Below, in pieces: positions 8,756-17,524 of a stretch of 64,000 bases of DNA. This DNA is from Sulfurimonas crateris (GTDB lineage: Bacteria; Campylobacterota; Campylobacteria; Campylobacterales; Sulfurimonadaceae). Every line of letters begins with the position of its first letter. Position 1 is the stretch's first letter. The notes under the pieces are model-generated. The model saw only the letters and a program-made list of their open reading frames with translations. It searched no databases and had not been told where the DNA came from. A program made the translations under genes and the position numbers. The stretch lies in the NCBI RefSeq assembly GCF_005217605.1, contig NZ_SZPX01000009.1:37391-101390 (forward strand). The letters run 5' to 3'.

Positions 8756-10429
8756 TTACTTCTCTATTAGGATCTTCTTTTGGGTAGGGTGCAGAGTAAT
8801 ATAGTCGCCTGATTCAACCAAATAAAAAGGCTCATAAGCAGCTTCATCTGTTTTATAGGTAAGCTCTTCGCCGTCGGCAAATGTGAAAGTGATAGTGTTG
8901 AGCCCTCTAAATGGCTCCTCTACGGTTATCTTTGCATGTTTAACACAGTTTATTATTTTGTCCTGCTCTATTTTTAGCTCATTTATCTGCTCTTTTAAAG
9001 TAGGAACATCTGTAGGGGTGTGTTTTAGTGCACCATCAAGTTTATACTTTAACTCTTCCATCTCTTGAGCTAAAAAATTATATTTGCTATTTAGTGTCGG
9101 AATGTCTTTGTAGCTAATTTTAAAGAGGTTGTCCTCTCCGCTTACGCGCTTTATGGTTATGGAGTTGGATGCATATACTTTGAGATTGCTTTTAACGTTT
9201 TGTATAGTTACGTTTTCTGCATAGACAGTACCGCCAAGAGAGTTCTCTATCTCAACGTTCGTTGCGTGAACTTCACCACCTTCTAAAAGGGCTATTTTTG
9301 CACTATGACATCTAAGTCTGCCTTTATGTCTGTTTATGGTAGCAAACTTCGCCTCTTGGCTGGAGTCTTTGTGCGTTGCGCCGTCTATCGTAAGATTGAC
9401 GGCTCTCAGAGTTGATTTTGCGCCGACATGGCCGTTTATATGAATTGTCTCGGATGTGAGTTCAACACCCTCTCCAAGAGAGTCTAAAGAGGTATCGTTT
9501 TGAGAGATAATGACCTCAATATTGTTCGCTTCATCTTTTGCTACAGAGTCCTGAACACGGGAGAGATGCTCCATTTTGATCTTGTTATCAATATAGAAGT
9601 TATTTTCATCAAAGTGAACATAGCCTTTGAGTCTGCTTTTATATATCTTTTTATCTTCGTTTTCAACAATCTCAATGCTCTTTTCATCAACATGACACTT
9701 CAGGTCTTCACTGTTTTTTAAATAGTCGTTATCAATGATCTCCCCAAATGCGTTTAGTCCGTTTTTGCCAAAAACAGGTTTGATAAAATCAACTAGGACC
9801 TCGCCCTCATCTACTTCTATCACCTGATGGTTTGTCTCTTTTTGTAAAAAGCGCATTATAAGTTTGCTGTTTCTTCTTATTTCCGGTTCAACTCCGCTAA
9901 AGAGAGGAATCTTTACTTTTTTGACAAATTTGCCGCTGTAGAGATATTTTATAAAAGCTTTTAGCTTCTCTTTCATCTGTGTATCAAAGATATTTATGAG
10001 AATTCCGTTTAGAGCTTTTATGTTGTTTAGCTCCTTTAAAAGAAGCAGGTATATCTCTTTTGGCTGATATTTTTTATAAGGAATATCTGATTCAGGATGA
10101 AGAATTATTGCGGGAGATATATTGTTGTCTGAGAAGTTAATGTTATAGTTTAGTTTAACTATTTTTTTAGGGGTCTCTTTTACAGTAATGGTATATATCT
10201 GTTTGATTCTCACATGTTCATTGACAAGTTTATCATGATCTTTGTAGTAGTCGTGTATATCTTCATTGTAAAGTACAAAGCTGTCATCCGCGACCGTTTT
10301 TATATAGGTCTCTACTACGTTTATGTTAAACGAGAACTCCAGCGGCGAGCGATCATTTTCAGAAGCAAACTTATCTATAGTGGCGTTGATATTTTTAGTT
10401 TTAAATTTTTTAGTAAGCAAGCAGATCAC
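8756..10429 (-). CDS. fapA: FapA/DUF342-family protein (flagellar assembly protein A-like)
   Basis: 557 residues. The middle holds the DUF342/FapA pattern, including GKNGLNAFGEII near residue 223 and then a series of short beta-strand repeats (for example GGEVHATNVEIENSLGG) that suggest a right-handed beta-helix. The last 120 residues form a coiled coil followed by a small C-terminal beta domain. FapA-type proteins in other bacteria affect flagellar placement, but the family is broad and the role here is inference. The start overlaps the end of the upstream DUF3972 gene by 20 bases, so the two are translationally linked. Confidence 0.75.
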   Translation of the reverse strand: MICLLTKKFKTKNINATIDKFASENDRSPLEFSFNINVVETYIKTVADDSFVLYNEDIHDYYKDHDKLVNEHVRIKQIYTITVKETPKKIVKLNYNINFSDNNISPAIILHPESDIPYKKYQPKEIYLLLLKELNNIKALNGILINIFDTQMKEKLKAFIKYLYSGKFVKKVKIPLFSGVEPEIRRNSKLIMRFLQKETNHQVIEVDEGEVLVDFIKPVFGKNGLNAFGEIIDNDYLKNSEDLKCHVDEKSIEIVENEDKKIYKSRLKGYVHFDENNFYIDNKIKMEHLSRVQDSVAKDEANNIEVIISQNDTSLDSLGEGVELTSETIHINGHVGAKSTLRAVNLTIDGATHKDSSQEAKFATINRHKGRLRCHSAKIALLEGGEVHATNVEIENSLGGTVYAENVTIQNVKSNLKVYASNSITIKRVSGEDNLFKISYKDIPTLNSKYNFLAQEMEELKYKLDGALKHTPTDVPTLKEQINELKIEQDKIINCVKHAKITVEEPFRGLNTITFTFADGEELTYKTDEAAYEPFYLVESGDYITLHPTQKKILIEK

Positions 10430-11087
10430 TATAGTCGTATTTTGAAAAATCTAGGTAGAGCTTTCCGTCCTTGTGAATTACTCTTACATCGTTGTCATAA
10501 GCATCCAAAAATCTTCTCTTTATCGCTTTTTTTTGTGATGATTTTAGGTCTAAGCGCTTTAGATACTCTTTTAACTCTACTATTTCAAGGTTCTCTGGAG
10601 GTACCATCCTGTTGTTATGGTTAAAGCTCTCTACTTCGTGTATAGTGGTGGCTTCCTGCTCAAACTTCATCTTCTTGTTTACAAGCTCTAAGATATTTTT
10701 TAACTGCTCATCTTTTGAGCTGTATATCTGCTCTATCTTGTCTCTCTCTGCACGCAGCATCTGCTCTTTGTCATCTATTAGTTTGTCTATTTTAGCTTCA
10801 AGCTGAACAATTTTGTTCTTTAGAAAGTTATTCTCTTTTTGGTAGAGTGCCAAAACAGTTGCAACGGTCGTTTTGGGCTTGATTATCTGCTTCTCTTCGT
10901 TTGGAGTGCTCTTTTGCTCTTCGTTTATCTCTTCTCTTTTGTCTCTCTCAAGGGAGCTTCTTGTTACTATAATGTACGTTTTGCCCTCTTCGATAATATA
11001 GTTTAATTTTTTTGCTCTAATCTTCGAGTTTACCATCTCTTTAGACATCTTAAAATATTTGCAATATTCATCTACCGTTAGTCTCAT
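10410..11087 (-). CDS. DUF3972-like coiled-coil protein with an N-terminal HTH-like segment
   Basis: 225 residues. Residues 1-45 (MRLTVDEYCKYFKMSKEMV...) look like a small MerR/excisionase-like helix-turn-helix, residues about 75-145 are a charged coiled coil, and the C-terminus (KKAIKRRFLDAYDNDVRVI) is a basic conserved-looking block. It resembles the DUF3972 family of Campylobacterota, whose function is unknown. It overlaps the FapA gene by 20 bases. The divergent neighbour is fba, 116 bases away. Confidence 0.65.
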   Translation of the reverse strand: MRLTVDEYCKYFKMSKEMVNSKIRAKKLNYIIEEGKTYIIVTRSSLERDKREEINEEQKSTPNEEKQIIKPKTTVATVLALYQKENNFLKNKIVQLEAKIDKLIDDKEQMLRAERDKIEQIYSSKDEQLKNILELVNKKMKFEQEATTIHEVESFNHNNRMVPPENLEIVELKEYLKRLDLKSSQKKAIKRRFLDAYDNDVRVIHKDGKLYLDFSKYDYSDLLAY

Positions 11088-11203
11088 TTGAAATCCCGAT
11101 TATTTTTTCGGACATTTTAGCATAATAATGGTTTTATGAAAGTTATTTTAAATGAAGACTATAATACAATTAGGCAAAAAATTTATCAAAAAAGAGTTTA
11201 ATA

Positions 11204-12277
11204 ATGGGTGTTTTAGATATTGTAAAGCCGGGTGTACTATTTGGCGACGATGTGCAAAAAGTTTATCAATATGCTAAGGAGCACGGTTTTGCCATTCCTG
11301 CAATAAATGTTGTAGGAACTGATTCTATAAACGCTGTTTTAGAAGCTGCGGCAAAAGTGAAGTCCCCCGTAATTATTCAATTTAGCAATGGCGGGGCTTC
11401 ATACTATGCAGGCAAAGGGTTGAGCAATGAGGGAGAGAGAGCAGCAATTGCTGGTGCGGTCTCAGGTGCGATCCATGTTCATATGATGGCAGAGGCGTAC
11501 GGAATCCCTGTTATTTTGCACACTGACCATGCCGCAAAAAAGCTTCTGCCTTGGATAGATGCTCTTCTTGACGCAGGCGAGAGTCACTACAAAAGCAACG
11601 GCAAACCTCTCTACTCTTCTCATATGCTTGACCTTTCCGAAGAGAGCTTGGAAGAGAATGTGGCAATTTGTAAAAAATATCTGCAAAGAATGAGCAAGAT
11701 TGGTATGAGCATCGAGATAGAACTTGGAGTTACAGGCGGAGAAGAGGATGGAGTAGATAACTCGAATATCGACAACTCTCTGCTTTATACACAGCCTGAA
11801 GATGTGGCATTCGCATATAAAGAGCTGAGTGAAATCTCGCTTAATTTTACGATAGCAGCATCATTCGGTAATGTTCACGGTGTTTATAAGCCTGGAAATG
11901 TTGTTTTGACTCCAAAGATATTGGATAACTCCCAAAAGTATATTGAGGAGAAATTTGGTACTGCTCAAAAACCTGTAAACTTTGTATTTCACGGCGGTTC
12001 AGGCTCAACTCTTGAAGAGATACGCGAAGCCATAAGCTATGGTGTTATAAAGATGAACATCGATACCGACACACAGTGGGCTACTTGGATAGGCGTTAAA
12101 GATTATTACGAGAAAAACAGAGATTATCTTCAAGGCCAGATCGGAAATCCTGAGGGCGAAGATAAGCCCAACAAGAACTATTACGACCCTAGAAAATGGC
12201 TAAGAGCAGGTCAGTTAACACTTGTTCAAAGAGTTGAGAGTGCATTTTCAGACCTAAATGCCATAGGTAAAAACTAA
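11204..12277 (+). CDS. fba: Class II fructose-bisphosphate aldolase
   Basis: 357 residues, the usual length of class IIA aldolases. Zinc-binding and catalytic motifs are visible: HTDHAAKK near residue 107, FGNVHGVYKPG near residue 226 and VFHGGSGS near residue 264. It interconverts fructose 1,6-bisphosphate with dihydroxyacetone phosphate and glyceraldehyde 3-phosphate. In an organism with ATP citrate lyase it should mostly serve gluconeogenesis. A TATAAT hexamer lies at 11160-11165, about 40 bases before the ATG. It is monocistronic. Confidence 0.96.
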   Translation: MGVLDIVKPGVLFGDDVQKVYQYAKEHGFAIPAINVVGTDSINAVLEAAAKVKSPVIIQFSNGGASYYAGKGLSNEGERAAIAGAVSGAIHVHMMAEAYGIPVILHTDHAAKKLLPWIDALLDAGESHYKSNGKPLYSSHMLDLSEESLEENVAICKKYLQRMSKIGMSIEIELGVTGGEEDGVDNSNIDNSLLYTQPEDVAFAYKELSEISLNFTIAASFGNVHGVYKPGNVVLTPKILDNSQKYIEEKFGTAQKPVNFVFHGGSGSTLEEIREAISYGVIKMNIDTDTQWATWIGVKDYYEKNRDYLQGQIGNPEGEDKPNKNYYDPRKWLRAGQLTLVQRVESAFSDLNAIGKN

Positions 12278-12293
12278 TAAAGAATAGTCAGTT

Positions 12294-12635
12294 TTAGCTC
12301 TCTTTATAAATATCTTCTATATTTTTTAGATGCGGATTTTGTAAAAAATATGAAGAGAGCTCTCTGTTTAGCCTGTTCTCGTTAAATCTCCAAAACTTCT
12401 CTTTATCAAACTTCTCATCTGCTATTATTAAATTAAAGAGCTTTTTGCTGTCAATATCTGGACCGTTTTTCTTTATAACTTTTATTATGATGTTCTGTAG
12501 CTCTTCCTGCGCCTCTTTGGTCGTATCGTCATCTTCAAGCTGTTTGTTCGGTAAAAATGCATATATCTTCCAGAAGCTGATCGCAAAAAGCAGTATAAAA
12601 AATATCATCATTAAATGCGATGTCTCTATCTCCAT
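12294..12635 (-). CDS. Small membrane-anchored hypothetical protein
   Basis: 113 residues, not recognised. Residues about 8-27 form a single hydrophobic helix (MMIFFILLFAISFWKIYAF) and the rest is a charged, probably helical soluble part containing KFWRFNENRLNRELSSYF. It faces fba tail to tail with 16 bases between the genes, and its 5' end lies 79 bases from the divergent cmoA. Orientation suggests an N-in or N-out anchored protein with a cytoplasmic or periplasmic domain of about 85 residues; topology is undecided. Confidence 0.6.
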   Translation of the reverse strand: MEIETSHLMMIFFILLFAISFWKIYAFLPNKQLEDDDTTKEAQEELQNIIIKVIKKNGPDIDSKKLFNLIIADEKFDKEKFWRFNENRLNRELSSYFLQNPHLKNIEDIYKES

Positions 12636-12714
12636 CCCTCTGCCTTTAGTTTTTTGTAGATTATATGGTTTGTATCATAATATTTTGGTTAAAATTTCAG
12701 CCTAGGAAATTAAA

Positions 12715-13422
12715 ATGAATGATAAAGTATTTACAAAACCGATAAAAAAACAGTTTGAGTTCGATGAAGAGGTCGCTGCAGTCTTTGATGATATGCTTCA
12801 AAGAAGTGTACCCTTTTATAAAGAGTCTCAGAAAATTACGGAGTTTTTCGCGCTTAAACAGTTAGAAGACGGCGGCGTGGCTTATGATCTGGGGTGCTCG
12901 ACCGCAACACTTCTTATAAACATAAGCAGAAAACTAAAAAAAAGCGCGACTCTCATCGGGCTTGACAACTCCGAAGCGATGCTTGAACAGGCCAGAAAGA
13001 AGTGCGAAGCATTCAGGGCGGACATTGAGCTTGCAAACGCGGATATACTTGAGTATGAGTACAAAGAGGCTGACCTCTTTATCAGTAACTATACGCTTCA
13101 GTTTATACGCCCGCTTATTCGTGAGGAGCTTGTAAAGAAGATATCCGCTTCACTAAAAAAAGAGGGTATTTTTATCTTTAGCGAAAAGGTTATAAGCCAT
13201 CATCCAAAACTGAATAAAGATCTGATCGAGTGTTACTATGACTTCAAAAAAGAGCAGGGCTATTCAGAGTATGAGATAATGCAAAAAAGAGAAGCGCTTG
13301 AGAATGTTCTAGTCCCCTACAGCGAGGATGAAAATATTAAAATGGCAAAAAACTGTGGTTTCTCACACTGTGAGGTAGTATTTCGCTGGGCAAATTTCGC
13401 AACATTCATAGCTATAAAGTAA
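12715..13422 (+). CDS. cmoA: Carboxy-S-adenosyl-L-methionine synthase
   Basis: 235 residues. The N-terminus [19 protein letters not shown] and the SAM-binding motif [12 protein letters not shown], followed by [13 protein letters not shown], match CmoA. CmoA makes carboxy-SAM from SAM and prephenate, which CmoB uses to form 5-carboxymethoxyuridine at tRNA wobble position 34. No cmoB is present in the window. A TAGGAAA ribosome-binding site precedes the ATG. The gene is followed by the palindromic repeat at 13456-13543. Confidence 0.92.
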   Translation: MNDKVFTKPIKKQFEFDEEVAAVFDDMLQRSVPFYKESQKITEFFALKQLEDGGVAYDLGCSTATLLINISRKLKKSATLIGLDNSEAMLEQARKKCEAFRADIELANADILEYEYKEADLFISNYTLQFIRPLIREELVKKISASLKKEGIFIFSEKVISHHPKLNKDLIECYYDFKKEQGYSEYEIMQKREALENVLVPYSEDENIKMAKNCGFSHCEVVFRWANFATFIAIK

Positions 13423-13455
13423 AATCGCTTCATATTTCGTCGTTAATTTAACTTT

Positions 13456-13543
13456 TCTCGTTCCCACGGTCTCCGTGGGAATGCATATAAGTCAAAGCAG
13501 ACAAAGAAAGTATACACTCCCACGCAGGAGCGTGGGAGCGAGA
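13456..13543. repeat. 88-bp palindromic element (REP/MITE-like), intact copy
   Basis: The ends form 13-bp terminal inverted repeats with one mismatch (TCTCGTTCCCACG and CGTGGGAGCGAGA). Each arm also folds on itself: TCCCACGGTCTCCGTGGGA on the left and CTCCCACGCAGGAGCGTGGGAG on the right. A related but decayed copy is at 26089-26170. No transposase is encoded. Elements with a CGTTCCCACG...CGTGGGAATGC core occur in many proteobacterial genomes, so this is probably a non-autonomous mobile or REP-type repeat. It sits between the convergent ends of cmoA and the next gene and could also stop transcription. Confidence 0.8.
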
Positions 13544-13560
13544 TATAATTAATCATTCGA

Positions 13561-14793
13561 CTAATTGTCATAGATTGTATAGTTTTTGAAAATATTCAGC
13601 CCGTCTACCATTCTAGGCATATAATCATCGTTAATCATCTTTTTATATCCAGCATTATTTCCAAGGTCCTGAGCATTAGCAACAAGTTTACTATAAGCAT
13701 CTTTTATGAGATTTTCATTATTTAACATAAAATTGAATTGACCTATTTTTTTCTCTATCTCTTCAATCATTGCCTTTTGATTTTCAGGCTTCTCATAATA
13801 TTCCCAACTTCCCTCTATTCCATATTTTCTTAAATCCATAGTTTGATTATTGACATAATTAAAGTCTATATCATTCGGATTTTTCGGATAGTATTTTTCA
13901 TCTTGGTCTAAAAACCATTTAAGTGAATCTGGATCAGCTCGTCCGGCTTTTATAAGTGTTTCTAAAAAATTTATTGTTGAGTAGCTTGTATCCATGAATG
14001 ATGATCTTAAATTCGCAGCATATATTCTAGCTTCTTCAATCGTTTTACCCTGTTCCAAACCTTCATAAGTCGCTGCATTAGTAAAACGAGCCAACTCTGT
14101 TGCGTTATGAACTCGTTCATCCTTTCCCCAACTATTTACTGGGTACTTTTTCATAATTTCATGAGCACCTTTTTGCATCTCTATAAAAGCTTCTTCTCCA
14201 CCAAATATGTCATAAGCTTTTTGGAATGCTTGTGCATAATCAAGTTTTTGTGCTTCTTCTTGTTCTGGAGTAAGTTTTTGACCTAATTCAATACGCGTAC
14301 CCTCAAGAAAAGAACTTACAATTTTTAAAAACTCTGGACCTGAAATATAGTTTGGATAAGCCTCATGAACTTTTCTTGTTTGAAGTTCTTCGTCTGTTTT
14401 GGAGTAAGTTTCAGGAATCGGAGTATATACATCTTTATACTTCTCTTGCATCTCAGCCATTTTTCCAGTAGCTTGAGACTCTTTAGCACTTTGCGTTTGA
14501 GAACTCTCTTGTATAGCCGTAGCAAGTGGGCTCTCTTCTGTCTCGCTCATAGTCGGCGCTACTTGTTGCTTGATCTCTATCTCTTGCTGTGTCGTTATTA
14601 TGGGTTCTTGAGTTTTGTTTTGAACCCCTGTAGTTGCTTTTGTAGGTTCTTCTTTATTTTGTATTTCAGCTATTTTATCGGTTTGCTCTGTTTGTGTGGA
14701 AGTTGTGCTCTCATACGCTGAAGTGGCATCAGGCGCCGTTGTTTTGTTTGTCGCTTGTGTGTACCCAGTTTGAGTGGCTGATGAAACATTCAT
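13561..14793 (-). CDS. Unrecognised cysteine-free protein with low-complexity N-terminus
   Basis: 410 residues, not recognised. Residues 1-110 are rich in Thr, Gln, Ser and Glu (starting MNVSSATQTGYTQATNK) and are probably disordered; residues 115-410 look globular and helical. There is no Sec signal, no membrane helix and no cysteine at all. This composition is common in proteins exported through the flagellar type III route, as in FlgM of this window, but that is only a suggestion. The gene is 62 bases upstream of the lipoprotein gene's region on the same strand and its 3' end abuts the palindromic repeat. Confidence 0.7.
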   Translation of the reverse strand: MNVSSATQTGYTQATNKTTAPDATSAYESTTSTQTEQTDKIAEIQNKEEPTKATTGVQNKTQEPIITTQQEIEIKQQVAPTMSETEESPLATAIQESSQTQSAKESQATGKMAEMQEKYKDVYTPIPETYSKTDEELQTRKVHEAYPNYISGPEFLKIVSSFLEGTRIELGQKLTPEQEEAQKLDYAQAFQKAYDIFGGEEAFIEMQKGAHEIMKKYPVNSWGKDERVHNATELARFTNAATYEGLEQGKTIEEARIYAANLRSSFMDTSYSTINFLETLIKAGRADPDSLKWFLDQDEKYYPKNPNDIDFNYVNNQTMDLRKYGIEGSWEYYEKPENQKAMIEEIEKKIGQFNFMLNNENLIKDAYSKLVANAQDLGNNAGYKKMINDDYMPRMVDGLNIFKNYTIYDN

Positions 14794-14824
14794 TTAAATA
14801 CCTTTTAATCCAATATATTAAAAA

Positions 14825-15067
14825 TTACCAAACATTCCCTTTTGGCTTCTCTTCTTCGGCTCCTACTACATAGTCTATCGCTTCATCCGCTTTTTTTTCA
14901 AGTTCTTTGTAAGTGATTATGTCATCTTTGCCGCACTCTTTGTGGTAGTAGCCCTGAACGTCGTAGTACTCCTCGCAGTCGCTGTAGTACTTTAGTGACA
15001 CGCCGTGTTTATTGACACATCCTGAGAAGATAAATAGTGCTGATATAGTGAGTAAATATTTTGTCAT
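14825..15067 (-). CDS. Small lipoprotein
   Basis: 80 residues from the ATG at 15067, preceded by an AAAGAG ribosome-binding site. The alternative ATG at 15097 would add a sequence unlike a signal peptide. MTKYLLTISALFIFSGC ends in a lipobox with Cys17 as the probable lipidation site. The mature part is short, acidic and Tyr-rich, with two further cysteines (CEEYYD and KECGKD). It follows nth on the same strand by 35 bases and may be cotranscribed. Function unknown. Confidence 0.72.
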   Translation of the reverse strand: MTKYLLTISALFIFSGCVNKHGVSLKYYSDCEEYYDVQGYYHKECGKDDIITYKELEKKADEAIDYVVGAEEEKPKGNVW

Positions 15068-15102
15068 AGCTCTTTTCAAGCAAAAATTAATCCACATTCG
15101 TC

Positions 15103-15744
15103 TTAAACTTTAAAACTCTCTTTTGTTTTGCACTGCTGCGTTAAAAAACACTCATCGCATTTTGGGTTTTTTGCTTTGCAGATGTAGCGTCCAAAAAGCA
15201 CCATTCCCTGATGAAGTGTGCGCAGATCGGTTTTAAACTTTTTTACAAGGGTTGCTTCTGTCTTTATCGCTGTATTGTCATCGCTTAGACCAAGCCTGTG
15301 TGAGACGCGAAATACATGGGTATCAACCGCCATCAGATTTGCTCCCGTATACTCTATCATCACGACGTTTGCAGTCTTTTGCCCCACTCCTGCAAGTGTT
15401 ACAAGCTCTTTTTCATCCATCGGTATCTCACCGCCGTAAACCTCTACGACCCTTTTTGCCATCTCTATGATGTTTTTTGCTTTATTGTTGAAAAATGAAC
15501 AACTGTTAATGATGGACTTTACATCTTCTATGTCAGCTTTTGCCAATGCTGATGGAGTCGGATATTTTGCAAACAGAGCGGGCGTTATAATATTTACTCT
15601 GACATCTGTGCATTGAGCTGAAAGTGCGACCGCAACAACAAGTTCGTAAGCGTTTTTGTAATTTAGCTCGGTCACGGCATCGCTGTATTTTTCTATAAAA
15701 AGGTCGTAAATCTCTTTTATCTCTTTTTTTGTGGCTTTTTTCAT
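15103..15744 (-). CDS. nth: Endonuclease III (DNA glycosylase/AP lyase)
   Basis: 213 residues, normal length. The helix-hairpin-helix segment LAGVGQKTANVV carries the catalytic Lys, and the catalytic Asp is in VDTHVFRV. The C-terminal 4Fe-4S cluster motif C-x6-C-x2-C-x5-C is complete (CKAKNPKCDECFLTQQC). It removes oxidised pyrimidines from DNA in base excision repair. It is divergent from the PEB4-like gene, with 86 bases between them. Confidence 0.96.
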   Translation of the reverse strand: MKKATKKEIKEIYDLFIEKYSDAVTELNYKNAYELVVAVALSAQCTDVRVNIITPALFAKYPTPSALAKADIEDVKSIINSCSFFNNKAKNIIEMAKRVVEVYGGEIPMDEKELVTLAGVGQKTANVVMIEYTGANLMAVDTHVFRVSHRLGLSDDNTAIKTEATLVKKFKTDLRTLHQGMVLFGRYICKAKNPKCDECFLTQQCKTKESFKV

Positions 15745-15830
15745 GGCGTAATTATATACAAAATGCGCTCCGTTTAATAATCATTAGCATTAACTAACTA
15801 AAATTTTTTTACATAAAGAAGGAAGTATTA

Positions 15831-16661
15831 ATGAAAAAAGTAACACAACTAGTAGCTTCGTTAGCTATTGTATCGACAATGTCAATGGCTCAAACCTTGG
15901 TGACCGTAAACGGCACTGCAATTACTCAAGAAGATGTAGATAAAGAGCTTATGACTGCAACGCAGGGAAGACTCAATCAAGTTCCACCTGAAAAGCAGGC
16001 AGAATTTAGAAAGCAGGTCTTAGAGCAGCTAATCGCAAAAGAGCTTGTTTATGATGACGCTGAAAAATCAGGACTACTGCAAGCACCTGATTTTAAAGAG
16101 AGATATGAAGAGGTGACAAACCGCATTAAAAAAGAGGTCGCTATTCAGATCTGGCAAAAAAGAGAGTTTGACAAGATAGCTATCTCTGAGAAAGAGAAGA
16201 AAGATTACTACGATGCGAACAAAGAGGAGTTTGCTGAAGATGAGAGCGTAAGAGCTCGTCACATTCTAGTAGAGAAAGAGAGCGATGCTAAGAGTATTAT
16301 CGCTCAACTTAAACCTCTAAAAGGCGATGCTCTGAAAAACAAGTTTATGGAGATCGCAAAAGAGAAGTCGACTTGTGCGAGTGCTCCTGAGGGCGGTGAT
16401 CTTGGCTACTTTTCAGAGGGACAGATGGTTCCTGAGTTTAACGACAAAGCATTCTCAATGAAAGCAAAAGAGTTCACTCTTGAGCCTGTAAAAACTCAAT
16501 TTGGTCATCATGTTATATATGTTGAAGATAAAAGACCTAAGACGACAAGAAGTTTTTCTGAAGTAAAAGCAGCGATCGAGCAGAGACTAAAAGTGGAAAA
16601 AGCTAAGAGTGTTATGCTTGAAAAGATGAAAGAGCTAGAGAAAAAAGCAAAAATTCAATAG
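15831..16661 (+). CDS. Periplasmic PPIase of the PEB4/SurA type
   Basis: 276 residues. A Sec signal peptide ends at about SMAQ (residue 21). A SurA-like helical N-terminal region follows, then a parvulin domain from about residue 140 to 235 with RHILVEKESDAKSI, GGDLGYFSEGQMVPEF and FGHHVIYVEDKRP. The architecture equals PEB4/Cbf2 of Campylobacter, a chaperone for outer-membrane proteins. A good ribosome-binding site (AAGGAAG) lies ahead of the ATG. It is 11 bases upstream of a PLP-enzyme gene and probably shares its transcript. Confidence 0.9.
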   Translation: MKKVTQLVASLAIVSTMSMAQTLVTVNGTAITQEDVDKELMTATQGRLNQVPPEKQAEFRKQVLEQLIAKELVYDDAEKSGLLQAPDFKERYEEVTNRIKKEVAIQIWQKREFDKIAISEKEKKDYYDANKEEFAEDESVRARHILVEKESDAKSIIAQLKPLKGDALKNKFMEIAKEKSTCASAPEGGDLGYFSEGQMVPEFNDKAFSMKAKEFTLEPVKTQFGHHVIYVEDKRPKTTRSFSEVKAAIEQRLKVEKAKSVMLEKMKELEKKAKIQ

Positions 16662-16672
16662 ATTCTAAATTT

Positions 16673-17524
16673 ATGTATTCTCCCATCTCGGAACTATATG
16701 TTGATGGGAGACGTTTTTATGTTAAAAGAGATGATCTTATAGATCCTTTTTTAGCAGGAAACAAATACCGCAAACTATACACGCTTCTACAAACACCACC
16801 TCAAAAATTTAAAACTGTTATCTCTTACGGCGGAACACAGTCAAATGCAATGCTTGCAATTGCCGCAATGTGTAAAAACAAGGGCTGGGAGTTTATCTAC
16901 TACACAAAGCCTCTAAGCACTACACAAAAGGATGAAAAGGGCGGCAATTTTTACCATGCCAAGAGACTCGGGATGAAGCATATAGAGCTCGCTAATGATC
17001 TCTACAGAGATTTTATAGCCTCTTTGAGATTGAACCTTGATGAAGAGACATTTGTGATAGATCAGGGCGGAGCTGTAGAGGAAGCAAGGCTTGGGCTGGA
17101 AGTTTTGGCCAAGGAGATAAGAGAGCAGAATTTGCATCTAAAATCTTTAGCCACCCCATCCGGAACAGGAACAACAGCGCTTTTTCTGGCTCTCTCTCTG
17201 CCTGAGTATAGAGTCTATACAACCCCTTGCGTTGGTGATGCCGACTACTTAAGAGAGCAGATGAGCGCACTTCATGAGATACCGAAAAATCTTACTATTT
17301 TAGAACCCAAAAAGAAGTACCACTTTGCAAAGCCGTATATAGAATTTTTAGAGATGCAGCAAAAACTTTTAAGCGGCGGAGTAGAGTTTGATCTTATATA
17401 CGCTCCAGGTATGTGGAGAGCACTTTTGGAGCAGACCGATGAGGAGATTTTATATATTCACAGCGGCGGAGTGAGCGGCAACGAGAGTATGTTGCAGAGA
17501 TACAAGCAAAAAGGTTTTATATAA
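16673..17524 (+). CDS. PLP-dependent ACC deaminase/D-cysteine desulfhydrase-family protein
   Basis: 283 residues. The segment VKRDDLIDPFLAGNKYRKL places the PLP-binding Lys in the GNKYRK motif, and SYGGTQSNAMLA follows as the substrate-carboxylate loop. SGTGTTALFLAL is the phosphate-binding loop. This is fold-type II like ACC deaminase and D-cysteine desulfhydrase, but a shorter version than the about 330-residue enzymes. The substrate is not predictable. Its 3' end overlaps the convergent nitroreductase gene by 8 bases. Confidence 0.8.
   Translation: MYSPISELYVDGRRFYVKRDDLIDPFLAGNKYRKLYTLLQTPPQKFKTVISYGGTQSNAMLAIAAMCKNKGWEFIYYTKPLSTTQKDEKGGNFYHAKRLGMKHIELANDLYRDFIASLRLNLDEETFVIDQGGAVEEARLGLEVLAKEIREQNLHLKSLATPSGTGTTALFLALSLPEYRVYTTPCVGDADYLREQMSALHEIPKNLTILEPKKKYHFAKPYIEFLEMQQKLLSGGVEFDLIYAPGMWRALLEQTDEEILYIHSGGVSGNESMLQRYKQKGFI

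Noticed and set aside
14365..14721. Plus-strand open frame antisense to the 410-residue protein
   Set aside because: It is a reverse reading of the Thr/Gln/Glu-rich low-complexity part, giving a Leu/Ser/Phe-rich artefact.
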